Source: Desulfobacterales bacterium (GTDB taxonomy: Bacteria; Desulfobacterota; Desulfobacteria; Desulfobacterales; Desulfobacteraceae). From it: DNA of 8,810 nucleotides. Location of the stretch: NCBI GenBank assembly GCA_022361095.1, contig JAKSBO010001118.1:1-8810 (forward strand), in the 5' to 3' direction. Of the stretch, positions 1 to 6,826 are shown one piece after another. Made by a program: the position numbers and the translations under genes. The notes below the pieces were generated by a model. The model was not told the origin of the DNA. It saw only the letters and a list, made by a program, of their open reading frames with translations, and did no database searches. Each line of letters starts with the position of its first letter. The stretch's first letter is position 1.

Positions 1-1409
1 AATTTTACCGGACGTTTTTAATGATTGCCGGCAAAATTCCAATATGGACCATTCTGCCCGCAAATATTGAACAGGGCACCTACAACCGCCTGGTCCGTCA
101 CCTGTTCCGCCAGCCGGAACTTACTTTTTTATTCAAAGATTTTATTGATCTTGGAAAAGTTGAAAAACCGTCCCTCAAAGACATTTACCAGGGCATCCGC
201 TGGCACATCTGCAAATCCAAAGAAGATCCGGTCAAGGCGCTGCTGAAAGCCACCATGATTTTTTCCCACACCACCGACGAAAAAGAGAGCGTCATGCTTT
301 TGTGCGACGAACTCAAACAAAAATTTGCAAAAGCCGGCATTGACGATTGTGAAAGTGATCCGTATAAAATTGTATTTGACAGGATGCTCCACTACCACCA
401 GGCCCATGCCCGTGATGGACTGAAATTAATTAAAACCGCCATATTTTTCAGGCTCTGCAGTTACCCGGACGTCAGGTTGCCCGAACCGGGATCACCCAAA
501 AAACAATTGCTGGACAAATATATCCGAACCTGGAATATTCCAGGCTCCGAGGTCAAAAAGCTGATGTCATATCCAAACTGGCCTGAAGAGGGAAAACAAT
601 TTTTTGACACAAGTGTAATCCGGCGGCTGGCCGGGATGTACGAACAGATCAGCGCCAAAGGAGAAGCCTTCGAAAAAAAATTACCTCCCGAAGAACAAAG
701 AAATATGAAAATTCTCAATCATAAAGTTAAGGCGCGCCTCAACACACAAGCAGGCAAAATTTCGGAAAGTTCAAATTTTTTGACCCGGCAAACGATTCCA
801 TCTCTTTTAATAAAACAAGATTCACGTGGCCGGTGGCTGTTAAATGCCGGGCTTTCAAAGGCAAGCGGCGGAACGATTATTCACACATCTAAAACGTTCC
901 TGGGCCTGATGGGCTGGATCATGGAAAACCGGATTTATCAAAGAAACAAAGCCCAAATCAAACTAGCGGCCAGGCTTGATTTGTATGAGAGCAGAGAGGA
1001 GGCCATATCCACCGATGCCCTCTACCTGGTGATGCAGCCGGTAAAACCGCTTTTTGACGGCTGTTTTGAACACCCTGCCCGGTGGACAAAAATATTGATC
1101 CTTCTGATTTGTCCGGATCCGGCCTGCGGCGTGAGGCAAATTGAGCTACTGGCCCTAAACTCCTGGGGGGAATTGTTTGAGGACCAATTGACGTTTGACA
1201 TGGATAAGCATCCGGATGATAGGTACAGAACAATCGCCGACAAAATTAACCAGTATACCGGGGAAAAGATCCGCCTGTTTTTTTTCCAGATGGCAGAACT
1301 CCGGGACGCTGATGCCGTATACAAAATCAAGGAATTTCTGGCGGATCGTTTCCTGATGCACCAGCCGGGAACGCCTAAAAGCAACCGTCCAATGCTGGAC
1401 AAATTATAG
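1..1409 (+). CDS. cyaA: Class I adenylate cyclase, 5'-partial (C-terminal two thirds)
   Basis: Makes cAMP from ATP; class I enzymes are cytoplasmic. The frame is open to the left edge, so the ATG at 21 is internal: codons from base 3 read FYRT-FLMIAGKIPIW, matching E. coli CyaA FYRT-AVRLAGKRILW near its residue 185. Further remembered matches follow in order: SKEDPVKALLKA (SIDSPYKAVLKT), DPYKIVFDRM (DPYCMMLERV), SYPNWPEEG (DNRANWKID), ILNHKVKARLNTQAGKI (VLTRKLYAAFEALPGKV) and IELLALNSWGEL (VDLLYRNSWNEV). The nucleotidyltransferase motif (GS...D.D) would lie upstream of the window. The protein stops at about E. coli residue 665, so it lacks roughly 180 C-terminal residues of the 848-residue enzyme. 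A receiver-TPR gene follows 8 bases on. The family call comes from remembered sequence, not a computed alignment. I am confident of it, but not of catalytic activity, because the active-site strand is not visible. Confidence 0.88.
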   Translation, partial: FYRTFLMIAGKIPIWTILPANIEQGTYNRLVRHLFRQPELTFLFKDFIDLGKVEKPSLKDIYQGIRWHICKSKEDPVKALLKATMIFSHTTDEKESVMLLCDELKQKFAKAGIDDCESDPYKIVFDRMLHYHQAHARDGLKLIKTAIFFRLCSYPDVRLPEPGSPKKQLLDKYIRTWNIPGSEVKKLMSYPNWPEEGKQFFDTSVIRRLAGMYEQISAKGEAFEKKLPPEEQRNMKILNHKVKARLNTQAGKISESSNFLTRQTIPSLLIKQDSRGRWLLNAGLSKASGGTIIHTSKTFLGLMGWIMENRIYQRNKAQIKLAARLDLYESREEAISTDALYLVMQPVKPLFDGCFEHPARWTKILILLICPDPACGVRQIELLALNSWGELFEDQLTFDMDKHPDDRYRTIADKINQYTGEKIRLFFFQMAELRDADAVYKIKEFLADRFLMHQPGTPKSNRPMLDKL

Positions 1410-1417
1410 GAATAAAT

Positions 1418-2428
1418 ATGACCCACCCGTCAATTCTCACCATCACCGAAGATACGCTGGAGCAGGACAAACTCTTAACAACCCTGAAAAAGATCGGCTA
1501 CACCCAGATCATCACTGCCGACAGTGCGGAAAACGGATGGGCAGTATTGAAATCATCTGAGGTGGGATGTGCCATTGCCGCCTATGACATGAACGATATG
1601 TCGGGCCTTGCATTGTTAAAAATTTTAAGAAAAGAAGAACAGTTGGGAGATCTGCCTTTTTTTTTAACAGACAGCGCTTTTACCAAAATCAAGGTCATTA
1701 AGGCAGGCCAGGCAGGTGTGAGCGGCCTTTTCGTCATCCCCTATAATCCCAAGGCCATGAAAATGAGGCTGGCCACGGCCTTGGGAAAACTTGAAGATCC
1801 CGTCATTCACCAGGTCGAGCTCAATGTAAAAAAAGGCCTCGAACTCATTGAAAAAAAAGAGTACAAAAAGGCGCTGGTGTTATTCCAAACCCTGGTCAAC
1901 CAGAAAGAGAATCCGGAATACTATTACAACATCGGGTACATTAAAACGGCCCAAAACAAGCATCACGAAGCCATAGAGGCCTTTTCAAAGGCAACGCGCC
2001 TGGACCGGCTTTTCGTCAAGGCATACAAAGCCATGGCCATGGTATACAAAGCCCTGGGGGCCGCTGAAAAGGTTGAGGAGTGTACCCGGGTCGCCGCAGA
2101 AATCTATATGGATACCGATAAACTCGGCAAAGCCGAAGACATGCTCAATGAGCTTTTGGCCTCAGGAATCGAGTCACTGAACGTTTTCAATACACTGGGG
2201 GTGCTGTACCGTAAAAAAGGCGATATAAAAGAGGCCATGAAACAGTACAAAAAGGCACTAAGAATCCACCCGGACGAGCCCTATATATATTACAACATAG
2301 GGCGTCTTTATCTGGACGCCCAAAACGCCACCAAGGCCAAGACCTATTTCCAGGCCGCCCTTGACAAGGACCATGGTTTTACCGAAGCCAAACAGGTAAT
2401 CAAGGCCATTGACCTGGGAATGATCTAA
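1418..2428 (+). CDS. Degenerate receiver (pseudo-receiver) plus TPR-repeat protein
   Basis: Probably a cytoplasmic adaptor. Residues 5-123 have a CheY-like receiver fold: an acidic pair at E11-D12, a GLALLKILR helix start after strand 3, and T84 at the conserved Thr position. Aligned without gaps to CheY, the phosphoacceptor Asp57 position is A55 and the Lys109 position is I107, so phosphotransfer is unlikely. Residues about 134-320 hold TPR units of near 34 residues; the clearest start at about 134 (KKGLELIEKKEYKKAL), 168 (YYYNIGYIKTAQNKHHEAI), 255 (NVFNTLGVLYRKKGDIKEAM) and 289 (YIYYNIGRLYLDAQ). There is no signal peptide, membrane segment or output enzyme domain. An AGGA at 1408-1411 overlaps the cyclase stop and lies 6 bases before the ATG, suggesting translational coupling to cyaA. 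A protein-protein link to cAMP signalling is an inference from this layout. Confidence 0.85.
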   Translation: MTHPSILTITEDTLEQDKLLTTLKKIGYTQIITADSAENGWAVLKSSEVGCAIAAYDMNDMSGLALLKILRKEEQLGDLPFFLTDSAFTKIKVIKAGQAGVSGLFVIPYNPKAMKMRLATALGKLEDPVIHQVELNVKKGLELIEKKEYKKALVLFQTLVNQKENPEYYYNIGYIKTAQNKHHEAIEAFSKATRLDRLFVKAYKAMAMVYKALGAAEKVEECTRVAAEIYMDTDKLGKAEDMLNELLASGIESLNVFNTLGVLYRKKGDIKEAMKQYKKALRIHPDEPYIYYNIGRLYLDAQNATKAKTYFQAALDKDHGFTEAKQVIKAIDLGMI

Positions 2429-2442
2429 TGTAGAGGCCCGGC

Positions 2443-2595
2443 CTATCTGTGACTGCGCCGCCGGTCCATGCCGCTGCGCCGTTTAAGTCCGGTTCTGCGC
2501 TCGGGTCCGGGGGCGACAGCCGGGAAATAACGGCGGTCTTTGAGTTTTCTGCGTCCGCCGCGATCTGCCTGTGTGCCAAAGATACTCTTTTCCAT
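2443..2595 (-). CDS. Small Arg-rich protein (50 aa) with hexad xRR repeats
   Basis: Function unknown. I chose the ATG at 2595 because a near-perfect ribosome site, AAAGGAGGG (2608-2600), sits 4 bases upstream. The open frame extends to 2742, but no comparable site is seen there. The 50-residue product begins MEKSIFGTQADRGG and is very basic. Arg-Arg pairs occur at residues 15-16, 21-22, 33-34, 39-40 and 45-46, which is an exact six-residue period with one unit (27-28) missing. DRR or ERR precedes several units. Short proteins or tails with DRR repeats of this kind are, as I recall, common in delta-proteobacterial genomes, without an assigned role. Nucleic-acid or polyanion binding is only a guess from charge. 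It converges on the receiver-TPR gene with a 14-base gap and no clear terminator between them. Confidence 0.6.
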   Translation of the reverse strand: MEKSIFGTQADRGGRRKLKDRRYFPAVAPGPERRTGLKRRSGMDRRRSHR

Positions 2596-2940
2596 AGCAC
2601 CCTCCTTTGTAATCAGCCATGTCCCCTTTTGATATTGGAAATCAATTAAAGGAGATGATAAAAGGAGTTTCCCTTTGAAAAATTCGATCTCTATCAAAGC
2701 AGATGAAACACTTTCCCACAGCGTTTTGTTGTTACCGGGCATTCATTCAGTAAACTACAGGGAACATGGCCTAATGATTTAACTCCATGATATCAGGAAA
2801 CAATATCCAAAACAAGGGAGACAACAACAAATCGTCAGGCGCATAAGACGAACGCCCCGCGACAAAACAAAGAGATGAGAACCTTAAGACAATCTTTCCA
2901 ATCTGCATGGAAAAACCGTTGTGGGAAATATCCGGGATAT
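2596..2940. other. Intergenic region without a firm gene
   Basis: These 345 bases lie between the small Arg-rich gene and the lipoprotein gene; both are on the minus strand. The region must hold whatever promoter drives the small gene, but I could not identify a convincing -35/-10 pair. It contains a 13-base odd palindrome (ATATCC-G-GGATAT, 2928-2940) directly after the lipoprotein stop, and a TTGAT-N7-ATCAA dyad at 2629-2645. A possible 35-codon plus-strand reading frame at 2675-2782 is listed separately. No tRNA, no run-of-T terminator and no known riboswitch core was recognised. Confidence 0.6.
2675..2782 (+). CDS. Possible small ORF (35 aa, TTG start)
   Basis: A TTG codon at 2675 is preceded by AAGGAG (2662-2667) with a 7-base spacer and opens a 35-residue frame ending in TAA at 2780-2782. 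The product starts MKNSISIKADETLSHS and ends REHGLMI; I recognise no family. There is no signal peptide, membrane helix or cysteine motif. It lies antisense to the leader of the small Arg-rich gene, so it could equally be chance. The only support is the ribosome site, so confidence is low. Confidence 0.2.
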   Translation: MKNSISIKADETLSHSVLLLPGIHSVNYREHGLMI

Positions 2941-4032
2941 CTATGAATTTATCTTCAGTATTTCACCAATATTCATGATTTTAAACCGGGATGAATCCAG
3001 GCTCCGGGCCTGTATAAACCGTTTAAGCTCAAGGCCGGGAAAGCCTGCAGGTTCACTTCCCAGGTGAAAGGTGCCCCACTGGGTGGGGATAAAATATTTT
3101 GCCCCTAGTTCCCTAAAACCTTTAACGGCTTCAGGAATATTCATATGCTGGTAATGCATGAACCACCTGGGATGATACGCGGTGGTGGCCATGAAAGCAT
3201 AGTCGATGCCCGGGTATTTTTTCGCGGTCTCTTTAAACCCCTTGAAATAGCCGGTGTCACCGCCAAAGTAAAAGGTGGTGGAAGGCGTAATCAACAGCCA
3301 GGCCGCCCACAGACTTTTGTTCCGGCCCTGGTTGATGCGCATGGACCAGTGCTGGGTGGGAAGGCAGACCAGCTTTATGCCGGGGCTTAACATTTTTTCT
3401 TCCCACCAGTCCATCTCCAGGGTGTGGGGTTTGTTCATCTTTTTCACCATCCCTGCCAGGCCTTTGGGCACAAAGACCCTGGAGGTTTTGGGCAGGCCTT
3501 TTACGGACCTGCGATCCAAATGATCGTAGTGGTTGTGGGAGATGATGATATTGGGGGCTTTAACCAGGGTGTTAATCTCTTTAAGGGTCAGGGCCGGCGG
3601 GGTTTTGCGTTTAGGGATCAGGGCGCGCTTTGAAAATATGGGATCTGTGAGCCAATACTGTTCTTTTGTCCGGACAAGAAAGGTATTGTGCCCGATCCAG
3701 AGGATAAAATCCCCCCGGGTCTTTTGAATACGATCCAGGGTGTGGGGCTCAATGTCGGGCAGAAAAGTCCTTTCTTCTTTGGTATAATGGGTTTTTGAAA
3801 AAAATTTCCAGCCCAGGACATCCAGAAAGCTTTTATCCGGCATTTTCATCCAGGGGGCAAAATAGCGCTGGTCTTTTTTATGCGGGGTATAAAAATCTAT
3901 TTCCCGGGTCTGGGAAACGGCGTTTTCCCAGGCATCCTCTGAAAAAGTCTGCTTCTCTTTTGGGGAGCAGCCCAGAAGAAACAGGAAAAACGGCAGCAGG
4001 ATAAAGGACCGGCAAAGAACAGAAGCGATCAT
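2941..4032 (-). CDS. MBL-fold metallohydrolase lipoprotein (NAPE-PLD/UlaG-like)
   Basis: A predicted zinc hydrolase anchored by lipid in the cell envelope. Residues 1-22 form a signal peptide with lipobox LLGC, so Cys22 would be the lipidated N-terminus. Ser at +2 gives no inner-membrane retention signal, so the outer membrane is likely. The metallo-beta-lactamase core shows HNHYDH at 166-171, H228 (PTQHWSMR) and D259 (GGDTGY), followed by the PRWFM...HMN..EAV block at about 289-304. The final ligand block reads PTQWGTFHLG, where related N-acyl-phosphatidylethanolamine phospholipase D proteins have HWGTF, so Gln318 replaces the expected His; H323 lies five residues later. AAGGAG (4045-4040) is 7 bases before the ATG. 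It follows the SDR gene by 21 bases and is probably co-transcribed with it. The substrate is unknown. The family call is firm; phospholipase activity is not. Confidence 0.85.
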   Translation of the reverse strand: MIASVLCRSFILLPFFLFLLGCSPKEKQTFSEDAWENAVSQTREIDFYTPHKKDQRYFAPWMKMPDKSFLDVLGWKFFSKTHYTKEERTFLPDIEPHTLDRIQKTRGDFILWIGHNTFLVRTKEQYWLTDPIFSKRALIPKRKTPPALTLKEINTLVKAPNIIISHNHYDHLDRRSVKGLPKTSRVFVPKGLAGMVKKMNKPHTLEMDWWEEKMLSPGIKLVCLPTQHWSMRINQGRNKSLWAAWLLITPSTTFYFGGDTGYFKGFKETAKKYPGIDYAFMATTAYHPRWFMHYQHMNIPEAVKGFRELGAKYFIPTQWGTFHLGSEPAGFPGLELKRFIQARSLDSSRFKIMNIGEILKINS

Positions 4033-4053
4033 GGGGGTTCTCCTTGTAACGTA

Positions 4054-5595
4054 TCATGAAATTTTAGGGGTGAACCGCCAGGGGCCTGTTGATAATTTAC
4101 CCCCTGCCGATTTTATAATGCCTTTAAGCATTGAAGAAAAAACATATTGGTGAAAGGGGTAAAGCGCGTACCAATACACAATACCAAAGATTCCTGTGGG
4201 CAGGAACCTTGACAACAGGGTAATTTCGCACGCCTCTTCTGAAATTCGGGTCAAGGAGATCTCCAAAAGGGCCTGGCCCGGCATTTTCATTTCAGCAAGC
4301 AGCAGCAACCGTTCCGGGGGATCACACGCCAGCACCCGCCAGAAATCCAGGGCATCCCCGACCCTGAGTTCCCTGGCGGAACGCCTGCCCCGGTTAAGCC
4401 CCACGCCGCCGGAAAGACTATCGATCACCCCCCGGATTTCCCAGAGCAGATCTGCCGCATAATACCCGGTTTTTCCGCCGATGGCCTGGATACAAGGCCA
4501 GATTTTCCCGGGCGGTACCGCAGCAGTCGCCTTATACCCGCATTTAAGCAGGGTGCCCCCGGAATAGCCGGAATCCCCGCAATGGGCCCATTCGGGAAAT
4601 TCCAGTTCGCCTGCATCGGCCCAGCAGGTATCCACCTGTTCCTGGCTGACGCGGTCCAGGGCCCGTTCAATGGCCTGGGAACACGGTATCAGTTCCTGGG
4701 GGATGATCTTTTGAATCCGGTCATTTTGACATATGGTGGGAAGGCTTAACCCTTGGGTCAGGGGGAGTGCAATGACAGAAGGCACCGGTGTAACCAGATG
4801 AATCCACAACGCCGACAGCTTGGGGGTCAGCACAGGCACAGGAATCATCACGGGCCTTGGCAGTCCGGCTGTCCGGGCAAATATTGTAAACAGATCCTTG
4901 TATGACACAATATCAGGCCCGCCGATATCAAAGGTCTGATTTCTGACGTCGGGGGTATTCAAACAGCCCAGAAGGTAGCCAAGAACATTGGATACGGCAA
5001 TGGGCTGGGTGGGCATATGCACCCAGCGGGGGGTAACCATGACCGGCAGGCGTTCGGCAAGATAGCGCAGGATTTCAAAACTGGCGGAGCCGGACCCCAG
5101 AACCATGGCAGCCCGAAGCACGGTTGCCGGGACCTTTCCGTTCATCAGGATATTGCCCACCTCATTCCTGGAGACCAAATGGCGGCTGATGTTGGGGTGA
5201 TCCATCTCACCCAGGCCCCCCAGATAGATAATATGGTCTGCGTTTCGAGCGGCTGCGGCCCTGACCATATTTTGGGCACCCATGCGGTCGGCATCCCGGT
5301 ATGCTTTTTTTTGGGAAATCATGGAGTGCACCAGGTAGTAGATAGTGCCGCAGCCCTCAACAGCCCGTTCAAGGGAGGCCGTGTCCTGGATATCGCCTTT
5401 AATCAATTGAACGTTTGGGTGCCTGGCCCAGGGCCTTGCACCCATTTTTTCCAGGGACCGGCCCATGGCCCTGACCCTGGCGCCGGATGCCAGAAGAAGC
5501 GGGATAAGGCGCCCTGCCACATAGCCTGTGGCGCCGGTGACCAGAACAGGCTTGTCAGTCAATGGGGCCGGTTGGGATTCGGATAGATGAGACAT
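4054..5595 (-). CDS. Atypical SDR NAD(P)-binding protein with DUF2867 (YbjT-like)
   Basis: Two-domain protein of 513 residues resembling E. coli YbjT (about 476 residues). The N-terminal Rossmann domain has the dinucleotide motif TGATGYVAG at 20-28, an acidic GDIQD after strand 3 (67-71), YLVHSM at 87-92, and the family block GSGSASFEILRYLAERLPV (167-185) followed by TPRWV. The classical SDR YxxxK pair is not evident, as in NmrA-type atypical SDRs. Residues about 345-500 match the DUF2867 domain (AIGGKTGYY, VGDALDFWRVL, EMKMPGQALLE). I chose the ATG at 5595 over the upstream one at 5640: AAGGAGG (5605-5599) lies just ahead of it, and a likely -10 box covers 5640-5645. It is first in an operon with the lipoprotein gene. 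The substrate is unknown; the fold and domain calls are strong. Confidence 0.87.
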   Translation of the reverse strand: MSHLSESQPAPLTDKPVLVTGATGYVAGRLIPLLLASGARVRAMGRSLEKMGARPWARHPNVQLIKGDIQDTASLERAVEGCGTIYYLVHSMISQKKAYRDADRMGAQNMVRAAAARNADHIIYLGGLGEMDHPNISRHLVSRNEVGNILMNGKVPATVLRAAMVLGSGSASFEILRYLAERLPVMVTPRWVHMPTQPIAVSNVLGYLLGCLNTPDVRNQTFDIGGPDIVSYKDLFTIFARTAGLPRPVMIPVPVLTPKLSALWIHLVTPVPSVIALPLTQGLSLPTICQNDRIQKIIPQELIPCSQAIERALDRVSQEQVDTCWADAGELEFPEWAHCGDSGYSGGTLLKCGYKATAAVPPGKIWPCIQAIGGKTGYYAADLLWEIRGVIDSLSGGVGLNRGRRSARELRVGDALDFWRVLACDPPERLLLLAEMKMPGQALLEISLTRISEEACEITLLSRFLPTGIFGIVYWYALYPFHQYVFSSMLKGIIKSAGGKLSTGPWRFTPKIS

Positions 5596-5639
5596 ACACC
5601 TCCTTGAATAAAATATGGGCTTTGACATCTGTCTTAACA

Positions 5640-5666
5640 TCTATATACTTAAAAAAATCCTGTCAA
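5640..5666 (-). promoter_or_regulatory. Candidate sigma70 promoter for the SDR/lipoprotein operon
   Basis: On the minus strand a perfect TTGACA (-35) occupies 5666-5661 and TATAGA (-10) occupies 5645-5640, with a 15-base spacer that is shorter than the usual 17. Transcription would start near 5633, giving a leader of about 38 bases to the ATG at 5595. The upstream ATG at 5640 falls within the -10 box, which argues against it as a start codon. Confidence 0.45.
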
Positions 5667-5720
5667 TGTAATGCCCTATTTTAAACGCCCCGGGCCTTAA
5701 CAGCAAGCGGATCTGGAATT

Positions 5721-5742
5721 CATGTATAAACATGTCATGTAT
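5721..5742. promoter_or_regulatory. CATGT inverted and direct repeats ahead of the DUF523 gene
   Basis: CATGT-ATAA-ACATG forms a perfect dyad at 5721-5734, and CATGTAT (5721-5727) recurs at 5736-5742, so three related half-sites fall within 22 bases. The cluster lies 27 bases before the DUF523-DUF1722 start and overlaps TATAAA and TATCAT, either of which could be a -10 element. It could be an operator, but no known regulator site is matched and the sequence is AT-rich. Confidence 0.3.
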
Positions 5743-5768
5743 CATAAAAACAGCTTAAAGGAGAAAAC

Positions 5769-6782
5769 ATGACCGGCAAAACCAAGACAGCGGCAACCAA
5801 GGCGGCCAAAACCCAAGACCACATCCCCAAAATCAAAATCGGGGCATCCACCTGTCTTCTGGGAGAGAAGGTCAGCTATGACGGGAATCACAGACATGAC
5901 CGCTATTTGACCCAGACCCTCTCGCTTTTTGTTGATTATGTACCGGTCTGCCCCGAAGTGGAGTGCGGCATGCCCATTCCCAGGGAGGCGGTGCGCCTGG
6001 TGGGTGATCCGGCTGCCCCGCGTCTGGTTACCCGGAAGACCCATGAGGATAAAACCCGGATGATGACAGACTGGCTTCCGGGAAAACTGGCCGCACTTGA
6101 AAAGGAAAACCTGTGCGGATTCATATTTAAAAGCAAATCTCCCTCCTCGGGCCTTTACCGGATCAGGGTTTATGGTGATGACGGCAAGGTCCGGAAAACC
6201 GGAACAGGCATATTTGCAAAAGCATTTTGCGATCATTTCCCCCGGGTTCCCGTGGAAGAGGCCGGACGCCTCAATGATCCGCAACTAAGGGAAAACTTCA
6301 TTGAAAAAATCTTCACCCTCAAGCGGTGGAGAGAGGTGGTTCAAGCCCATCAAAATTTAGGGGGGCTTGTGATTTTCCACACCCAAAACAAGCTGCTGAT
6401 ACTCTCACACAGCCAGGCCCATTACAGGCAGATGGGCAAACTTGTGGCCAAGGGCAAAGAAATCACGGCAAAAGCGGGTATCCCGGCGCTGTTTGAACAG
6501 TATGAAATCCTGCTTTTAAAAGCCCTTGACCTGAAAACCACCACCAAAAAGAATATTAATGTACTCATGCATATCCTGGGTTTTTTTAAAAAAAATCTAA
6601 GCGCTGACGAAAAGCAGGAGATGCTCTCATTATTTGACCAGTACAAGCAAGGCTATGTCCCTTTGGTGGTGCCCTTGACCCTGGTCAACCACTATGTGAG
6701 AAAATACGACCAGCCCTGGCTTAGGGATCAAACCTATCTCAATCCCCATCCGTTTGAACTGAAATTGCGGAACTATTTTTGA
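5769..6782 (+). CDS. DUF523-DUF1722 protein, TudS/RudS-type desulfidase-like
   Basis: Related proteins (TudS, and two-domain RudS) use a [4Fe-4S] cluster held by three cysteines to remove sulfur from thiouracil or from 4-thiouridine in tRNA. The DUF523 half (about 22-165) shows ASTCLLGEKVSYDGN (C29), PVCPEVECGMPIPRE (C61, plus C66) and KSKSPSSGLYRIRVY at 121-135. The family normally reads SPSCG there; here S127 stands in the third cysteine's place, with codon TCG. The DUF1722 half (about 175-330) begins ENFIEKIF and ends in the typical LNPHPFELKLRNYF. The 337-residue length fits the two-domain family. AAAGGAG (5757-5763) lies 5 bases before the ATG. The first 20 residues are a Lys/Thr/Ala-rich extension. 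The gene stands alone. Domain calls are strong; desulfidase activity is doubtful unless another residue replaces the cysteine. Confidence 0.87.
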   Translation: MTGKTKTAATKAAKTQDHIPKIKIGASTCLLGEKVSYDGNHRHDRYLTQTLSLFVDYVPVCPEVECGMPIPREAVRLVGDPAAPRLVTRKTHEDKTRMMTDWLPGKLAALEKENLCGFIFKSKSPSSGLYRIRVYGDDGKVRKTGTGIFAKAFCDHFPRVPVEEAGRLNDPQLRENFIEKIFTLKRWREVVQAHQNLGGLVIFHTQNKLLILSHSQAHYRQMGKLVAKGKEITAKAGIPALFEQYEILLLKALDLKTTTKKNINVLMHILGFFKKNLSADEKQEMLSLFDQYKQGYVPLVVPLTLVNHYVRKYDQPWLRDQTYLNPHPFELKLRNYF

Positions 6783-6826
6783 TGGCGTTTTCCGGATTCA
6801 GGCGAATTTCGCCTGGCAGCGCCATC
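6781..6826. terminator. Nested hairpin at the end of the DUF523-DUF1722 gene
   Basis: An outer stem GATGGCG (6781-6787) pairs with CGCCATC (6820-6826), and inside it CAGGCGAA (6799-6806) pairs with TTCGCCTG (6808-6815). The outer arm overlaps the TGA stop codon (6780-6782). No run of T follows on either strand, so it is not a textbook intrinsic terminator. It may protect or end the transcript in a Rho-dependent or processed manner. Confidence 0.4.

Noticed and set aside
21..23. ATG at 21 as the true start of the first gene
   Set aside because: The frame stays open to base 1, and the residues before it (FYRT) match the class I cyclase family, so the gene begins outside the window.
2629..2645. 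TTGAT...ATCAA dyad as an FNR-type site
   Set aside because: The half-sites are separated by 7 bases rather than the 4 of an FNR box, and no promoter was found next to it.
2596..2742. N-terminal extension of the small Arg-rich protein to 2742
   Set aside because: No ribosome site is seen at 2742, while AAAGGAGGG lies directly before the ATG at 2595.
5017..5586. 189-codon plus-strand frame opposite the SDR gene
   Set aside because: It is a mirror of a well-supported conserved coding region on the other strand and resembles no family.
5596..5640. Upstream ATG at 5640 for the SDR gene
   Set aside because: It has no ribosome site and overlaps the likely -10 box; the ATG at 5595 has AAGGAGG just upstream.
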